Shown here: piece by piece, positions 18,692 through 28,679 of the stretch
How the letters are laid out: each line of letters starts with the position of its first letter
Numbering within the stretch: the stretch's first letter is position 1
NCBI RefSeq assembly: GCF_002608075.1
Contig: NZ_LAHA01000005.1
Span: 1 to 64,000, forward strand
Origin: Nostoc linckia z4
GTDB lineage: Bacteria > Cyanobacteriota > Cyanobacteriia > Cyanobacteriales > Nostocaceae
Direction of reading: 5' to 3'
Length of the DNA: 64,000 nucleotides
Translations under genes and position numbers: made by a program
Notes under the pieces: model-generated
Databases searched by the model: none
Told to the model about the DNA's origin: nothing
What the model saw: only the letters and a program-made list of their open reading frames with translations

Positions 18692-19213
18692 ATGAATTTA
18701 GCATCTGCTGTTAAAACTCAGAATACAGCAAAAGATAAGCGCTTTAAAATGCTAGATGCAACTATCAAACGCTACCAGTATCAACAGGATGCACTGATTG
18801 AAATATTGCATAAAGCACAAGAACTTTTTGGTTTTTTAGAAAACGATGTATTAATTTACATTGCTCACAATCTGAAACTGCCACCTAGTCGAGTTTATGG
18901 TGTTGCTACCTTTTACCATTTGTTTTCCCTTGCACCCAGTGGTGTACATACCTGTGTGGTGTGTACGGGGACGGCTTGTTACGTCAAGGGCGCTCAAGCT
19001 ATCCTGACAAATCTGGAAAAAATAATCCACATCCACCCTGGTGAAACCACGGCAGATAATCAAATTTCACTGCTGACAGCAAGGTGTTTGGGTGCTTGTG
19101 GAATTGCACCTGCTGTGGTGTTTGATAAAACCGTTTTAGGCAATCAAACAGCAAAATCAGTTGGCAATCGCATCAAAGGATGGTTGCAAGATGGATCTAT
19201 CAGAGTTAATTGA
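18692..19213 (+). CDS. hoxE: Bidirectional hydrogenase diaphorase subunit HoxE
   Basis: NuoE-like [2Fe-2S] thioredoxin-fold subunit of the NAD(P)-linked bidirectional hydrogenase, thought to mediate electron entry with HoxF and HoxU. 173 residues, with the four cluster ligands in [10 protein letters not shown] and CLGACGIAP and the NuoE hallmark [13 protein letters not shown]. First gene of the hox series; its end overlaps hoxF by 23 bp, implying translational coupling. Confidence 0.96.
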   Translation: MNLASAVKTQNTAKDKRFKMLDATIKRYQYQQDALIEILHKAQELFGFLENDVLIYIAHNLKLPPSRVYGVATFYHLFSLAPSGVHTCVVCTGTACYVKGAQAILTNLEKIIHIHPGETTADNQISLLTARCLGACGIAPAVVFDKTVLGNQTAKSVGNRIKGWLQDGSIRVN

Positions 19214-20819
19214 AATTGCCCAAAAAGAACGTGCTTCTGAAAAACCCGTACAAATTCGCTGTTGTGTTGCTGCTGGTTGTTTGTCTGCAAATTCACAAGC
19301 CGTCAAAGAACGTCTAGAAGAAACTGTAACGGCAAAAAATTTAACGGCAAAAGTGGAAGTTCGCGGTGTTGGCTGTATGCGTTTGTGTTGTCAAGGGCCA
19401 TTAGTCGAAGTCAGGAGTCAGGAGGAGTCTCAGCAATTTCCACAGAAAAAATTGTATGAAAAAGTAACGCCTAATGATGCACCTTCAATTGTTACTGCTG
19501 TGAATGGGGAAGAGACAACAGTTAAACAAGGAAATTTAAGTCATCCATTTTTTACATATCAAATGCCGATTGTTTTAGAAAACAGTGGCAAAGTCGATCC
19601 AGAACGCATTCAATCTTACATTGCCGCCCAAGGTTATCGATCGCTTTACCATGTCTTGCGGGAGATGACAGCCAATGAAGTGGTGGATACCATTACCCGC
19701 AGTGGTTTACGAGGACGTGGTGGTGCTGGTTATCCCACGGGTTTGAAATGGGCAACGGTGGCGAAAGCACAAGGAGAACGCAAATTTGTCATCTGTAACG
19801 CCGATGAAGGAGATCCCGGTGCGTTTATGGATCGCAGCGTCCTAGAAAGCGATCCCCATCGCGTTTTAGAAGGAATGGCGATCGCTGCCTATGCCGTAGG
19901 CGCAAATCAAGGCTACATCTACATCCGGGCAGAATATCCTGTTGCCATCAATCGCCTGCAAACTGCAATTCGCCAAGCCCAACGTCTGGGGATTTTGGGT
20001 ACTCAAATTTTTGATTCTCGCTTTGATTTTAAAATTGATATTCGTATCGGTGCTGGCGCTTATGTTTGTGGTGAAGAAACTGCTTTAATGGCTTCCATTG
20101 AAGGTAAACGCGGTACACCTCATCCCCGCCCACCTTATCCGGCCGAGTCTGGTTTATGGGGTTATCCTACTTTAATTAATAATGTTGAAACCTACGCCAA
20201 TGTTGCACCAATTATCCGTAAAGGTGCTGAATGGTTCGCCAGTATTGGCACAGAAAAAAGCAAAGGTACAAAGGTTTTTGCCTTGGCAGGTAAAATCCGT
20301 AACACAGGTTTAATTGAAGTACCAATGGGAACTTCATTAAAGCAAATTGTAGAAGCAATGGGTGGTGGCGTGCCAGATAATGGTGTAGTCAAAGCCGTGC
20401 AAACTGGTGGCCCTTCCGGAGGATGTATTCCCGCATCAGCTTTTGAGAGCATAGTGGATTATGAATCACTGACTCAACTCGGCTCAATGATGGGTTCCGG
20501 TGGCATGATTGTCATGGATGAAACCACCAATATGGTGGATGTCGCCCGCTTTTTTATGGAATTTTGCATGGATGAATCTTGCGGTAAATGTATTCCCTGT
20601 CGGGTAGGAACGGTGCAGTTACATAAATTGTTAACCAAGATTAGTCAAGGTAAAGCATCCTTAGCTGACTTGGAACTGTTAGAAGAATTATGCGATATGG
20701 TGAAAAACACCAGCTTGTGCGGTCTTGGTCAATCTGCACCAAATCCAGTATTTAGTACCTTGCGTTATTTCCGCGATGAATATTTGGCCCTATGCGCTAT
20801 TCCTGACCTCAACAAATAA
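19191..20819 (+). CDS. hoxF: Bidirectional hydrogenase diaphorase subunit HoxF
   Basis: NuoF-like flavoprotein that carries FMN and binds NAD(H). 542 residues from ATG 19191 ([10 protein letters not shown]); an earlier in-frame TTG at 19161 lies deeper inside hoxE and is less likely. N-terminal [2Fe-2S] domain ([19 protein letters not shown]), [13 protein letters not shown] nucleotide loop, [17 protein letters not shown] loop, and 4Fe-4S ligands in [11 protein letters not shown] plus TSLCGLGQ. Works with HoxE and HoxU as the diaphorase module, passing electrons between NAD(P)H or ferredoxin/flavodoxin and HoxYH. Confidence 0.97.
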   Translation: MDLSELIEIAQKERASEKPVQIRCCVAAGCLSANSQAVKERLEETVTAKNLTAKVEVRGVGCMRLCCQGPLVEVRSQEESQQFPQKKLYEKVTPNDAPSIVTAVNGEETTVKQGNLSHPFFTYQMPIVLENSGKVDPERIQSYIAAQGYRSLYHVLREMTANEVVDTITRSGLRGRGGAGYPTGLKWATVAKAQGERKFVICNADEGDPGAFMDRSVLESDPHRVLEGMAIAAYAVGANQGYIYIRAEYPVAINRLQTAIRQAQRLGILGTQIFDSRFDFKIDIRIGAGAYVCGEETALMASIEGKRGTPHPRPPYPAESGLWGYPTLINNVETYANVAPIIRKGAEWFASIGTEKSKGTKVFALAGKIRNTGLIEVPMGTSLKQIVEAMGGGVPDNGVVKAVQTGGPSGGCIPASAFESIVDYESLTQLGSMMGSGGMIVMDETTNMVDVARFFMEFCMDESCGKCIPCRVGTVQLHKLLTKISQGKASLADLELLEELCDMVKNTSLCGLGQSAPNPVFSTLRYFRDEYLALCAIPDLNK

Positions 20820-20883
20820 TCTCGCTGCGTAAGTCCTGATAAAACAGTTAATTTCCCCTATTCCCTATTTTCAAGACAGTCAA

Positions 20884-21714
20884 ATGTTAACCAAGATTTT
20901 CCTTTATTTTGGTGCATTGTTGGGCATCGCCTTCATAATTTTAGCCATCGTCCAGCTAAAAAACGAACAACAAGTTGATAGGATTTGGCGATCGCTCCCA
21001 GGAATTCCAACAGGCGATCGTTTTACAAAGGATATGGTTGCAGAATTACCTCCCCCCGTACAACGCTATTTTTTGCATAGTATTGCACCGGGAACTTCTC
21101 TTGCTTCCTCTGTGTGCTTGGAAATGAGTGGTAGTTTTCGGATGGTGCAGGATCAACCGTGGATACCAATGCGGGCAAAACAAATTACTTCAGTATTGAA
21201 AGGATTTGTTTGGAAAGCAGTTATTGATAATGGTTGGTTCAAATTTATGGGGGCTGATTACTATGCAAATAAATGTGGTGGAATGTGCTTTTCCCTTTGG
21301 GGACTGATTCCTTTAGTAAATGCTCGCAGTTCTGATATTACCCGCTCTAGTATTGGACGATTTGCAGGGGAATTTTTCTGGCTACCATCTGCTTTGTTAC
21401 CTCAACGCAACGTAAATTGGAAGGCAATTGATGAAAGAACAATCCAAGCTAATTTCAAAATTGATGGTGAGCGAATAATTTTAACCTTAATTATAGATGT
21501 TGATGGCAAACTATTAAAGCTTTTTTTTCCCCGTTGGGGACAACACATCAGTGATGGTAGTTATAGTTATATTCCCTTTGGGGGAGAATTCACAGAAGAA
21601 AGGACATTTAGCGGATTTACAATTCCCTCCCAAATTGTTGCAGGCTGGTGGTTTAGCACAGACAATTATTCAGAGTTGTTTCGAGCAAAAATTGAGCAAG
21701 CTGAGTTTTATTAA
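20884..21714 (+). CDS. DUF6920/DUF6544-like protein between hoxF and hoxU
   Basis: 276 residues with one N-terminal membrane helix (FLYFGALLGIAFIILAIVQL), then a soluble domain with LPPPVQRYFLHSIAPG. I recall this PVQRYF signature from the DUF6544/DUF6920 family, of unknown function. It starts 64 bp after hoxF and ends 82 bp before hoxU on the same strand, so it is probably co-transcribed. No redox-metal motif is present. Whether it aids hydrogenase assembly or is a passenger is not decidable here. Confidence 0.75.
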   Translation: MLTKIFLYFGALLGIAFIILAIVQLKNEQQVDRIWRSLPGIPTGDRFTKDMVAELPPPVQRYFLHSIAPGTSLASSVCLEMSGSFRMVQDQPWIPMRAKQITSVLKGFVWKAVIDNGWFKFMGADYYANKCGGMCFSLWGLIPLVNARSSDITRSSIGRFAGEFFWLPSALLPQRNVNWKAIDERTIQANFKIDGERIILTLIIDVDGKLLKLFFPRWGQHISDGSYSYIPFGGEFTEERTFSGFTIPSQIVAGWWFSTDNYSELFRAKIEQAEFY

Positions 21715-21796
21715 ATGATTTATATATTCTCAATTTATAGGAGTCTGATTCAATCAAATATGAGTCTTATAAAATCCACAATTATCTGAGGGGAAA

Positions 21797-22513
21797 ATGG
21801 CAGTCAAAACTTTAACAATTAATCAACAATTAATTAGCGCTCGTGAGGAGGAAACTATTCTCAAAGCAGCGCAAGATGCAGGAATTCACATTCCGACTTT
21901 GTGTCATTTAGAAGGAGTTGGAGATGTGGGAGCTTGTCGGCTTTGTTTGGTGGAAATTGTTGGCACTCATAAACTCCAACCTGCTTGTGTGACAAAAGTT
22001 GCTGAGGGTATGGAAGTCGAAACAAACAGCGATCGCCTGCAAAAATATCGCCGCACAATTATCGAAATGCTATTTGCAGAAGGTAATCATATTTGCTCGG
22101 TGTGCGTCGCCAATGGAAATTGCGAATTGCAAGATTTGGCAATTGAAATGGGTATGGATCGGGTGCGGTTGGATTATCAATATCCCAATCGCAAAGTTGA
22201 TGTTTCTCACCATCGCTTTGGCATTGACCATAACCGTTGTGTTCTTTGCACTCGTTGTGTGCGTGTTTGTGACGAAATCGAAGGAGCGCACACTTGGGAT
22301 ATGGCGGGTAGGGGGACAAATTCCCATGTCATTACCGATTTAAATCAACCTTGGGGAACCTCAGATACTTGTACTTCCTGCGGTAAATGTGTTAACGCTT
22401 GTCCCACAGGTGCGATTTTTTACCAAGGTTCTAGCGTTGGTGAAATGAAACGCGATCGCGCCAAACTTGATTTTTTGGTAACAGCCAGGGAAAAACAGCA
22501 ATGGCTCGTTTAA
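21797..22513 (+). CDS. hoxU: Bidirectional hydrogenase diaphorase subunit HoxU
   Basis: NuoG-like iron-sulphur subunit linking the diaphorase to HoxY. 238 residues. N-terminal [2Fe-2S] ferredoxin domain ([19 protein letters not shown]...ACVTKV), a His/Cys cluster region ([17 protein letters not shown]), then two 4Fe-4S ferredoxin motifs, [13 protein letters not shown] and [18 protein letters not shown] 21797 follows GAGGGGA. Confidence 0.96.
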   Translation: MAVKTLTINQQLISAREEETILKAAQDAGIHIPTLCHLEGVGDVGACRLCLVEIVGTHKLQPACVTKVAEGMEVETNSDRLQKYRRTIIEMLFAEGNHICSVCVANGNCELQDLAIEMGMDRVRLDYQYPNRKVDVSHHRFGIDHNRCVLCTRCVRVCDEIEGAHTWDMAGRGTNSHVITDLNQPWGTSDTCTSCGKCVNACPTGAIFYQGSSVGEMKRDRAKLDFLVTAREKQQWLV

Positions 22514-22549
22514 TTGGCCATAAAAAATTAGCACAAGGAGGTAAAACTA

Positions 22550-23074
22550 ATGTTACGCCGTATTTGGAAAGTTTTTTGGTGGCTTTTTTTGCTGGCAATC
22601 TTAACAATATATATATACCTGAGTTTAGCCAGCTTCACATCTCAAGAGTTAATGGCTGCTGTAATTAAATTAGAAGAAACACCAAAAGAAATAGTTTATC
22701 GTTCACAACAAAAATTGAGCGATAAATTAGGACATTCTTGGCAGGTTGTTTTGTTTAAGCGAATTAATTCTAATAATAATGAAATATCTGCCATTAATCT
22801 CCGATTAGTGGGATTTCCTGGTTCTCAAGAAATTCCCCATCCTTTACCATTAAAAATTACCACTGATACAGGTAAAGTATTGACCGCTCCCGATATTTTT
22901 ATAGATGAAGCACCAGCACCAACCATCGGTCAATATGATTTTAAAGATGTTTTATCTCAATTGCCAACTCAAGATTTATTAATTGGTATACCTGTAGGTA
23001 AACAAAATTTCATTAATCTTGCAATTCCCAAACAAATTGTCCAGGAATGGCAAGAAGTTGCACAAAAATCTTGA
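22550..23074 (+). CDS. Unknown membrane-anchored protein between hoxU and hoxY
   Basis: 174 residues; not recognised as a named family. One N-terminal membrane segment (VFWWLFLLAILTIYIYLSL) and a likely extracytoplasmic domain of about 145 residues with no Cys, so not a redox carrier. It starts 36 bp after hoxU behind a perfect AGGAGG and ends 13 bp before hoxY, so co-translation with the hydrogenase is almost certain. From memory, Anabaena PCC 7120 also has a gene between hoxU and hoxY, so this may be a conserved companion. HoxYH is cytoplasmic or membrane-associated; a membrane tether is one guess. Confidence 0.75.
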   Translation: MLRRIWKVFWWLFLLAILTIYIYLSLASFTSQELMAAVIKLEETPKEIVYRSQQKLSDKLGHSWQVVLFKRINSNNNEISAINLRLVGFPGSQEIPHPLPLKITTDTGKVLTAPDIFIDEAPAPTIGQYDFKDVLSQLPTQDLLIGIPVGKQNFINLAIPKQIVQEWQEVAQKS

Positions 23075-23087
23075 ATTTTAATATCAA

Positions 23088-23633
23088 ATGACTAGTTTAA
23101 AATTAGCGACGGTTTGGTTAGGCGGCTGTTCTGGCTGTCACATGTCTTTTCTGGATTTAGATGAGTGGCTGATTGATTTAGCACAACAAGTGGATTTAGT
23201 TTTTAGTCCTTTTGTTGATGTTAAAAAATACCCCCAAGGAGTCGATGTAGTATTAGTTGAGGGTGCAGTTGCTAATAATGAACATCTGGAAATGATTCAG
23301 ATTGTCAGAGAGCGATCGCAAATACTTGTTTCTTTTGGTGATTGTGCTGTTACTGGTAATGTTACTGCTTTACGCAATCCTTTAGGTGGTGCGGAAACAG
23401 TTTTGCAACGTTGTTACATTGAAGCAGCAGATATTCACAATTCAATTCCCCATGAACCCGGTATTGTACCAACTTTATTAGACAGAGTGATACCAGTACA
23501 TAAAGTAGTAGCAGTTGATGTTTATTTACCAGGGTGTCCGCCTAATGCAACTCAGATTAAAGCAGTATTAGAATCACTGTTGAAAGGAGAAAAACCACTG
23601 CTAGCAGGACGTGAATTTATCAAGTTTGGTTAA
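23088..23633 (+). CDS. hoxY: [NiFe] bidirectional hydrogenase small subunit HoxY
   Basis: Small subunit that carries the proximal Fe-S cluster next to HoxH. 181 residues, a short group-3d type without a signal peptide. Cluster ligands are seen in LGGCSGCHMSFLD, in SFGDCAVTGNV and in PGCPPNATQI. It follows the unknown membrane protein by 13 bp. Confidence 0.96.
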   Translation: MTSLKLATVWLGGCSGCHMSFLDLDEWLIDLAQQVDLVFSPFVDVKKYPQGVDVVLVEGAVANNEHLEMIQIVRERSQILVSFGDCAVTGNVTALRNPLGGAETVLQRCYIEAADIHNSIPHEPGIVPTLLDRVIPVHKVVAVDVYLPGCPPNATQIKAVLESLLKGEKPLLAGREFIKFG

Positions 23634-23675
23634 CTTCACAAGTTACTCAAATTCTCGATCTAAGGTAAAGGGGAC

Positions 23676-23945
23676 TGGGTAAGGGAACTCCAAAAAATAA
23701 ATTAAGTAGGCCGATGTAAATAATTATTGTTGGGATAAGGCAGGGGGCAGGGAGCAGGGAGCAGGGGGAGAAAGAGTTTGAGCCTTATTTACTTTTCTTT
23801 ACATAGTTTGGTTTTATTTCACCGACTTACTTATCAAACAGAATTCAGGAGTCAGTCGTCAGAATTCAATTGGTATTTTGTACAACTGGCGGATAGTGTT
23901 CGCTTTAGCGTCTTGATTCTGAATTCTGAATTCTGAATTCTGTAT
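23676..23945. repeat. Dispersed and tandem repeats between hoxY and the next gene
   Basis: AAGGGAACTCCAAAAAATAA at 23681 (also at 4031), GGGGGCAGGGAGCAGG units at 23743-23770 and GAATTCT(GA) units at 23919-23945. They fill the 373-bp gap after hoxY and may split the hox transcript. Confidence 0.65.
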
Positions 23946-24006
23946 TCTTCTTCAATGAGAAAACTTGTTCTCACCAGTTCCTAATCCTTAATCCCAAAAT
24001 TATGTT

Positions 24007-24459
24007 ATGGCAGTTAATTATCGAGAAAGAATCATCCCTCTTTGGACAGTATTTCTATTAGGAACACTGTTTCATACACAACTTGGTTTAATGCCGCTTT
24101 TTCACGGCTTATCTGTTGTCGAATCTCAAAAAGCTCAAAACATCAACGATATTTCTGGAATTATGTGGTTGATGTTGGGCTTTTTTGCAATTCCAATGCT
24201 AGGAATTATTACCACTGCTTTTACTGATTCCAAGCGTTATCGAATGATTCATTTTGGTGTCACCATTTTTTACACAATTATGAATTTATTACATCTGATT
24301 TTAGATTTATTTGTCCAGCCAGTTCTTTGGTATCAAATAGCCTTGATGGTGTTTTTATTGATTGTCGGTTTATTACTAAACATTACTGCTTTTCAATGGA
24401 TGCGACTACATAATACAGCGCATAAATCACCAAAACACCTAGAAGGTTCACTTTTTTAG
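24007..24459 (+). CDS. Unknown four-helix membrane protein in the hox locus
   Basis: 150 residues; function not recognised. About four hydrophobic helices (near 10-30, 53-74, 82-104 and 110-135) and a short polar C-terminus. A His (HTQLGLMPLFHG) lies at the end of helix 1 and another His (NLLHLILDL) in helix 3; this spacing could bind a metal or haem, but that is speculation. It lies in the hoxY-hoxH interval, 63 bp before the CBS gene. Confidence 0.7.
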   Translation: MAVNYRERIIPLWTVFLLGTLFHTQLGLMPLFHGLSVVESQKAQNINDISGIMWLMLGFFAIPMLGIITTAFTDSKRYRMIHFGVTIFYTIMNLLHLILDLFVQPVLWYQIALMVFLLIVGLLLNITAFQWMRLHNTAHKSPKHLEGSLF

Positions 24460-24484
24460 CTTTTATAGAAATCATATTGAATTG

Positions 24485-24511
24485 GGTGAAAAATTCACCT
24501 TATATATTTTA
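24485..24511 (+). terminator. Weak hairpin before the CBS gene
   Basis: GGTGAA/TTCACC 6-bp stem with an AAA loop, followed by TTATATATTTT. It could attenuate or end transcription, but the stem is short. Confidence 0.3.
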
Positions 24512-24522
24512 GTGTAGGTATC

Positions 24523-25152
24523 ATGGAAAATTTAGAAAACATGATGTTGAAAGCATCTGATATTATGACTAAAGATGTTGCCACGATTCGCAGTTCAGCA
24601 ACGGTGGCTGAAGCAGTTAGACTGTTAAAAGCAAGAGATTGGAAAGCGCTGATTGTAGAGCGTCGCCACGAACAAGATGCTTACGGCATTATTACTGAAA
24701 GTGATATTGTTTATCAGGTAATTGCTTATGGCAAAGACCCCTCTAAGGTACGTGTTTATGAAATCATGACTAAGCCTTGTATTGTTGTCAATCCTGACCT
24801 TGGCTTAGAATATGTAGCACGATTATTTGCTGACCATAACTTACAAAGAGCGCCTGTTATTCAAGGTGAATTAGTCGGTATTATTTCTCTAGCGGATATT
24901 TTAGCTAATAGTAAATTTCTGGAACAGCCCCACACCATCCTGCTAGAACAACAACTCCAAGACGAAATTAAAAAAGCTCGTGCTGTTTGCGCTCAAAAAG
25001 GCATTCATTCAGAAGAATGTGCTGCTGCTTGGGATGTTATTGAAGAATTACAAGCGGAAATAGCACATCAGCGATCGCAAAAAGTTATGAAAACGGCTTT
25101 TGAAGAATATTGCGATGAATATCCAGAAGCCAAAGCAATTTATAACAGTTAG
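24523..25152 (+). CDS. CBS-domain-pair protein in the hox locus
   Basis: 209 residues. Two CBS domains (about 12-68 with MTKDVATIRSSATVAEAVRLL, and 78-132 with MTKPCIVVNPDLGLEYVARLF) forming a Bateman module, which usually binds adenine nucleotides. The C-terminal helical tail (about 140-209) has a Cys pair, CAQKGIHSEECAAAWDVIEEL; this tail resembles the CP12 AWDxxEEL signature, so the protein looks like a CBS-CP12 fusion. CP12 domains bind GAPDH/PRK through redox-switched Cys pairs, so an energy- and redox-sensing role beside the hydrogenase is plausible. Confidence 0.85.
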   Translation: MENLENMMLKASDIMTKDVATIRSSATVAEAVRLLKARDWKALIVERRHEQDAYGIITESDIVYQVIAYGKDPSKVRVYEIMTKPCIVVNPDLGLEYVARLFADHNLQRAPVIQGELVGIISLADILANSKFLEQPHTILLEQQLQDEIKKARAVCAQKGIHSEECAAAWDVIEELQAEIAHQRSQKVMKTAFEEYCDEYPEAKAIYNS

Positions 25153-25198
25153 TTAATGTAGTGGTTAAATTCAACCATATATCAGGAAATATTTAATT

Positions 25199-25567
25199 AT
25201 GACCACAGATTTAACAAATTCAAAAAAGCAAAGAATTTTATCTGAAACATTAGCAAGCTTTCAATTAGTAGATGGCAAAATTGGTGAAATATCATTAGTT
25301 AATGGAACGCTATACGTTCATTTTCAAACTGATGATGAAAAAGACTTGCTCCTTGTGTTTAAAGATGTGGCTGGAGTTGAAATGTTCAATATCCAAAATG
25401 CCGAACTGAACAAATGGACAGTTAGTTTCAACGATCCTTTCAGGGAAAGAGTGAGAAAATTATCAGAAAAACATACTGAAAATCTTGTGTGCTATGCTTT
25501 TTGGTCGCCTTGGCTAGAAGAACCACTAATGCGTATTTTAGCTAGCGATTTTCAGATAAAAATTTAA
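25199..25567 (+). CDS. Unknown 122-residue protein in the hox locus
   Basis: Soluble alpha/beta protein; family not recognised. No Cys cluster; one Cys near the C-terminus (LVCYAFWSPWLEEPLMRIL). It begins 46 bp after the CBS-CP12-like gene, so the two are probably expressed together. The beta-rich N-terminal half (GEISLVNGTLYVHFQTDDEKDLLLVFKD has regular strand spacing) suggests a small barrel or ligand-binding fold. Confidence 0.65.
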   Translation: MTTDLTNSKKQRILSETLASFQLVDGKIGEISLVNGTLYVHFQTDDEKDLLLVFKDVAGVEMFNIQNAELNKWTVSFNDPFRERVRKLSEKHTENLVCYAFWSPWLEEPLMRILASDFQIKI

Positions 25568-25619
25568 TCATTAGAAGATAGGAAGCAGAAGTTCAATCTT
25601 GTCTAACTTGGGAACCGTA

Positions 25620-25816
25620 GTTTATCGAGAAAGGCAGAGGGCAGAAGGCAGGAGGCAGAAGGAATACTGTTTTCTGCACTCTGCCACGACCGGAGGGAGT
25701 AAGGGTTTAAGACCCCCACTGAAACGAACTGGCTGTGGCCCCAATTAAGGAGGGGTCTGAATCCCCTTCTTAATTGTCCCTTCTGCCCTCTGCCTCCTGC
25801 CTTCTGCCTTCTTCAA
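25620..25816. ncRNA. Structured dispersed element, copy 1 (possible IS605-type end or OMEGA-like RNA)
   Basis: About 195 bp with outer inverted arrays of GGCAGAAG/GGCAGGAG units and a non-repeated core containing GGTTTAAGACCCCCACTGAA and a 14-bp hairpin: CAATTAAG-GA-GGGG, loop TCTGAAT, CCCC-TT-CTTAATTG. The second copy at 54958-55155 has the same loop and GGGG/CCCC but stem CAAGTCAG/CTGACTTG, so the differences are compensatory. This supports a selected fold in RNA or single-stranded DNA. The link to IS200/IS605 right ends is my inference from the TTTAAGACCCC...GAATCCCC layout. Confidence 0.5.
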
Positions 25817-25950
25817 TAGCAAAGTTTTGAGATTGCTTCCTTCATGGCAATGAAACAACAGAATAATTGCATTTAAAGTTGTCAACAATCATGGAATATT
25901 TTTTTAATTAAAAGCCCCTAAATCAATTTCAGCTAGACAGCAAAATTGTA

Positions 25951-27420
25951 ATGAAAAAAGTAATTATCGATCCAGTTAGCCGCATCGAAGGACATGCCAA
26001 AATTAGTATTTATCTCGACGATACAGGACAAGTAAGTGATGCTCGTTTTCATGTCACAGAATTTCGGGGTTTTGAGAAATTTTGTGAAGGTCGTCCCCTT
26101 TGGGAAATGCCAGGAATTACGGCGCGAATTTGTGGAATTTGTCCGGTGAGTCATTTATTAGCATCAGCAAAGGCTGGCGATCGCATTCTTGCTGTTACAA
26201 TTCCTAAAGCAGCCGAAAAACTGCGCCGTTTAATGAATTTGGGTCAAATTATCCAATCCCATGCTTTGAGTTTCTTCCACCTCAGCGCCCCAGATTTATT
26301 ATTAGGAATGGATAGCGATCCTAAAGGGCGCAATGTATTTGGTTTAATTGCAGCCGAACCAGAACTAGCACGAGGCGGTATTCGCCTGCGTCAATTTGGA
26401 CAGGAAATTATTGAACAATTGGGAGGGCGAAAAATACATCCATCATGGGCTGTTCCTGGTGGTGTCCGGGAACCTTTATCGATGGAAGGACGCACCCATA
26501 TTCAAAATCGTATTCCAGAAGCACGCCCCATCATCTTAGATGCACTGGGTAGATTTAAAAATTTACTCCAAGATTATGAAAAAGAAATACAAACCTTCGG
26601 TAATTTTCCGACTTTGTTTATGGGGTTAGTTACTCCTGAAGGTTTGTGGGAAAACTACGACGGACACATTCGTTTTGTAGATAGCGCTGGCAATATTATT
26701 GCCGATAAACTCGATGCAACTAATTATCAAGAATTTATTGGTGAAGCAGTTCAAACAGATTCTTATTTAAAATCTCCTTATTATCGCCCTTTTGGTTATC
26801 CCGACCAAACTGACTATTGTCGTTTAGATAGTGGTATTTATCGAGTAGGGCCGCTAGCACGTTTAAATATTTGCAGTCATATTGGTACGCCCTTAGCTGA
26901 TGCAGAATTGAGAGAATTTCGAGATAGAGGTAAAGGCACAGTCACCTCATCATTTTTCTATCATTATGCCCGCTTAATTGAAATTTTAGCTTGCATTGAA
27001 CGCATAGAAATAATAATGGATGACCCAGATTTATTACTTGGGCAGAGCGTAGCCGAAGCCTCAAATCGACTGCGGGCTAATGCTGGCATTAATCAATTAG
27101 AAGCTGTGGGAGTAAGTGAAGCCCCACGCGGTACATTATTTCACCATTACCAAGTAGATGAAAATGGCTTACTTCTAAAAGTTAATTTAGTAATTGCCAC
27201 AGGTCAAAATAATCTGGCAATGAATCGCACAGTGGCGCAAATTGCCCGCTATTTTATTCACGGTTACCAAATTCCTGAAGGTATTTTAAACCGAGTTGAA
27301 GCAGGAATCAGAGCATTTGACCCTTGTTTGAGTTGTTCAACTCATGCCGCAGGTCAAATGCCTTTACATATTCAATTAATTACCACAGATGGAAATATTG
27401 TAAATGAAATTTGGCGATAA
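25951..27420 (+). CDS. hoxH: [NiFe] bidirectional hydrogenase large subunit HoxH
   Basis: Catalytic subunit with the Ni-Fe(CN)2CO centre. 489 residues. The four Ni-ligating Cys are in [10 protein letters not shown] (N-terminal) and DPCLSCSTH (C-terminal). A 24-residue tail after that His is expected to be removed by HoxW after nickel insertion. The N-terminal [13 protein letters not shown] is the family signature. It starts 383 bp after the previous gene, an interval that holds the structured repeat, so it may have its own promoter. Confidence 0.97.
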   Translation: MKKVIIDPVSRIEGHAKISIYLDDTGQVSDARFHVTEFRGFEKFCEGRPLWEMPGITARICGICPVSHLLASAKAGDRILAVTIPKAAEKLRRLMNLGQIIQSHALSFFHLSAPDLLLGMDSDPKGRNVFGLIAAEPELARGGIRLRQFGQEIIEQLGGRKIHPSWAVPGGVREPLSMEGRTHIQNRIPEARPIILDALGRFKNLLQDYEKEIQTFGNFPTLFMGLVTPEGLWENYDGHIRFVDSAGNIIADKLDATNYQEFIGEAVQTDSYLKSPYYRPFGYPDQTDYCRLDSGIYRVGPLARLNICSHIGTPLADAELREFRDRGKGTVTSSFFYHYARLIEILACIERIEIIMDDPDLLLGQSVAEASNRLRANAGINQLEAVGVSEAPRGTLFHHYQVDENGLLLKVNLVIATGQNNLAMNRTVAQIARYFIHGYQIPEGILNRVEAGIRAFDPCLSCSTHAAGQMPLHIQLITTDGNIVNEIWR

Positions 27421-27423
27421 TAA

Positions 27424-27463
27424 CTTCAGAATTCTGAATTCTGTATTCTGAATTCTGAATTCT
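27424..27463. repeat. GAATTCT tandem repeat
   Basis: About five TGAATTC/GAATTCTG units after hoxH, the same unit as at 23919-23945. Confidence 0.7.
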
Positions 27464-27579
27464 TATTTCAAAAGTTCTCTGATAACATTTAACCTTCATT
27501 CTTCTGTAATTTGCATTTCAAAACGCAAATCTACCGGAGGCGATAATGCCTCTTGGCACAATGACAGAAGTATGAAAGC

Positions 27580-28440
27580 GTGAACACACAACTCCTCATT
27601 TCTCCTCAACAACTCACGTCGCTATTAGCAGAAAATTCATTAAAAACTGTTCTCATCGATACGCGAAGCCCAGAAAATTATGGTATTGCTCATATTCCGC
27701 AATCGATAAATATTAGAGATTTTTTCACATATCTTTTAGAGAATTCCTCCCCAGCAGGTTTAAAGGAATTACAAGAATATTTTGCAGAAATCATGAGCAG
27801 GGTAGGAATATCTGGTACAGAACATTTAATTATTTATGAAGATACTCTTAATAAAGGTTATGGTCAATCTTGTAGAGCAGCTTTTTTACTAAAGTATTTG
27901 GGTTGTCCTCAAGTATCTATTTTACACGGAGGATATCAAGCATGGCTCAAGGCAGGATTACCTACTACCGATGAAATCCCCAAGCGTGAAAGCAGTATAT
28001 TTAGATTGCATCCCAACGCTGACATAATGGTAACTACTGCCGAAATGTTGCAAGCAATTGACAATCCAGCAATTATTAAATTAGATGTACGCGATCGCGA
28101 TGAATGGATTGGGTTAAGTTCTTCTCCCTACAATCCTGATTTTTGTCCCCGCAAAGGTAGAATCCCTAATGCTGTATGGTTAGAATGGCATCGTTTAATG
28201 AATTCTGATTCAGAGATTCCCACATTTCGATCGCCAACCGAAATCCAAGAAATTTGTCAGTCAATCGGTATTACTTCTGAGTCTATTGTATATATTTACT
28301 GCTTTAAAGGTTCCAGAGCCGCTAATACATTAATAGCCTTAGAACAAGCAGGAATTTCTGCTAAAAATTATTTTGGTTCTTGGAATGAATGGTCTCGTGA
28401 TTTTTCCCTACCCATTGATAGTACAGTTATCAGCGTGTAG
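27580..28440 (+). CDS. Two-domain sulfurtransferase (rhodanese family)
   Basis: Transfers sulfane sulphur via a persulphide Cys. 286 residues with two rhodanese domains (about 1-130 and 148-282). The active-site loop of the second domain is YCFKGSRAAN, with the catalytic Cys in place. The first domain carries YEDTLNKGYGQSCRAAF and is likely non-catalytic. The CFKGSR loop differs from the CRxGxR/T of classical thiosulfate or mercaptopyruvate enzymes, so the substrate is uncertain. GTG start at 27580. 159 bp after hoxH; a role in Fe-S or cyanide metabolism for hydrogenase is only suggestive. Confidence 0.88.
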   Translation: MNTQLLISPQQLTSLLAENSLKTVLIDTRSPENYGIAHIPQSINIRDFFTYLLENSSPAGLKELQEYFAEIMSRVGISGTEHLIIYEDTLNKGYGQSCRAAFLLKYLGCPQVSILHGGYQAWLKAGLPTTDEIPKRESSIFRLHPNADIMVTTAEMLQAIDNPAIIKLDVRDRDEWIGLSSSPYNPDFCPRKGRIPNAVWLEWHRLMNSDSEIPTFRSPTEIQEICQSIGITSESIVYIYCFKGSRAANTLIALEQAGISAKNYFGSWNEWSRDFSLPIDSTVISV

Positions 28441-28679
28441 GCTTCAGATAACGAGCATACACTTTTGAACGCTACAATTGCTTGTTTTTTAGATACTGAT
28501 TTAAGGTGCATTTGCTCAGGGCGATCGCAAACTCGGTTTGCACGCGAGTATCTAAACTTACCTGAGGTTCTTTTGATAATATTATAATATTATTGTTGAC
28601 ATGATGCAGGCACTTTCGTGAACAATGCAATATGTGAACACTATTTTTACTTTAACTGAAAATAATTCTGGATTTGATA

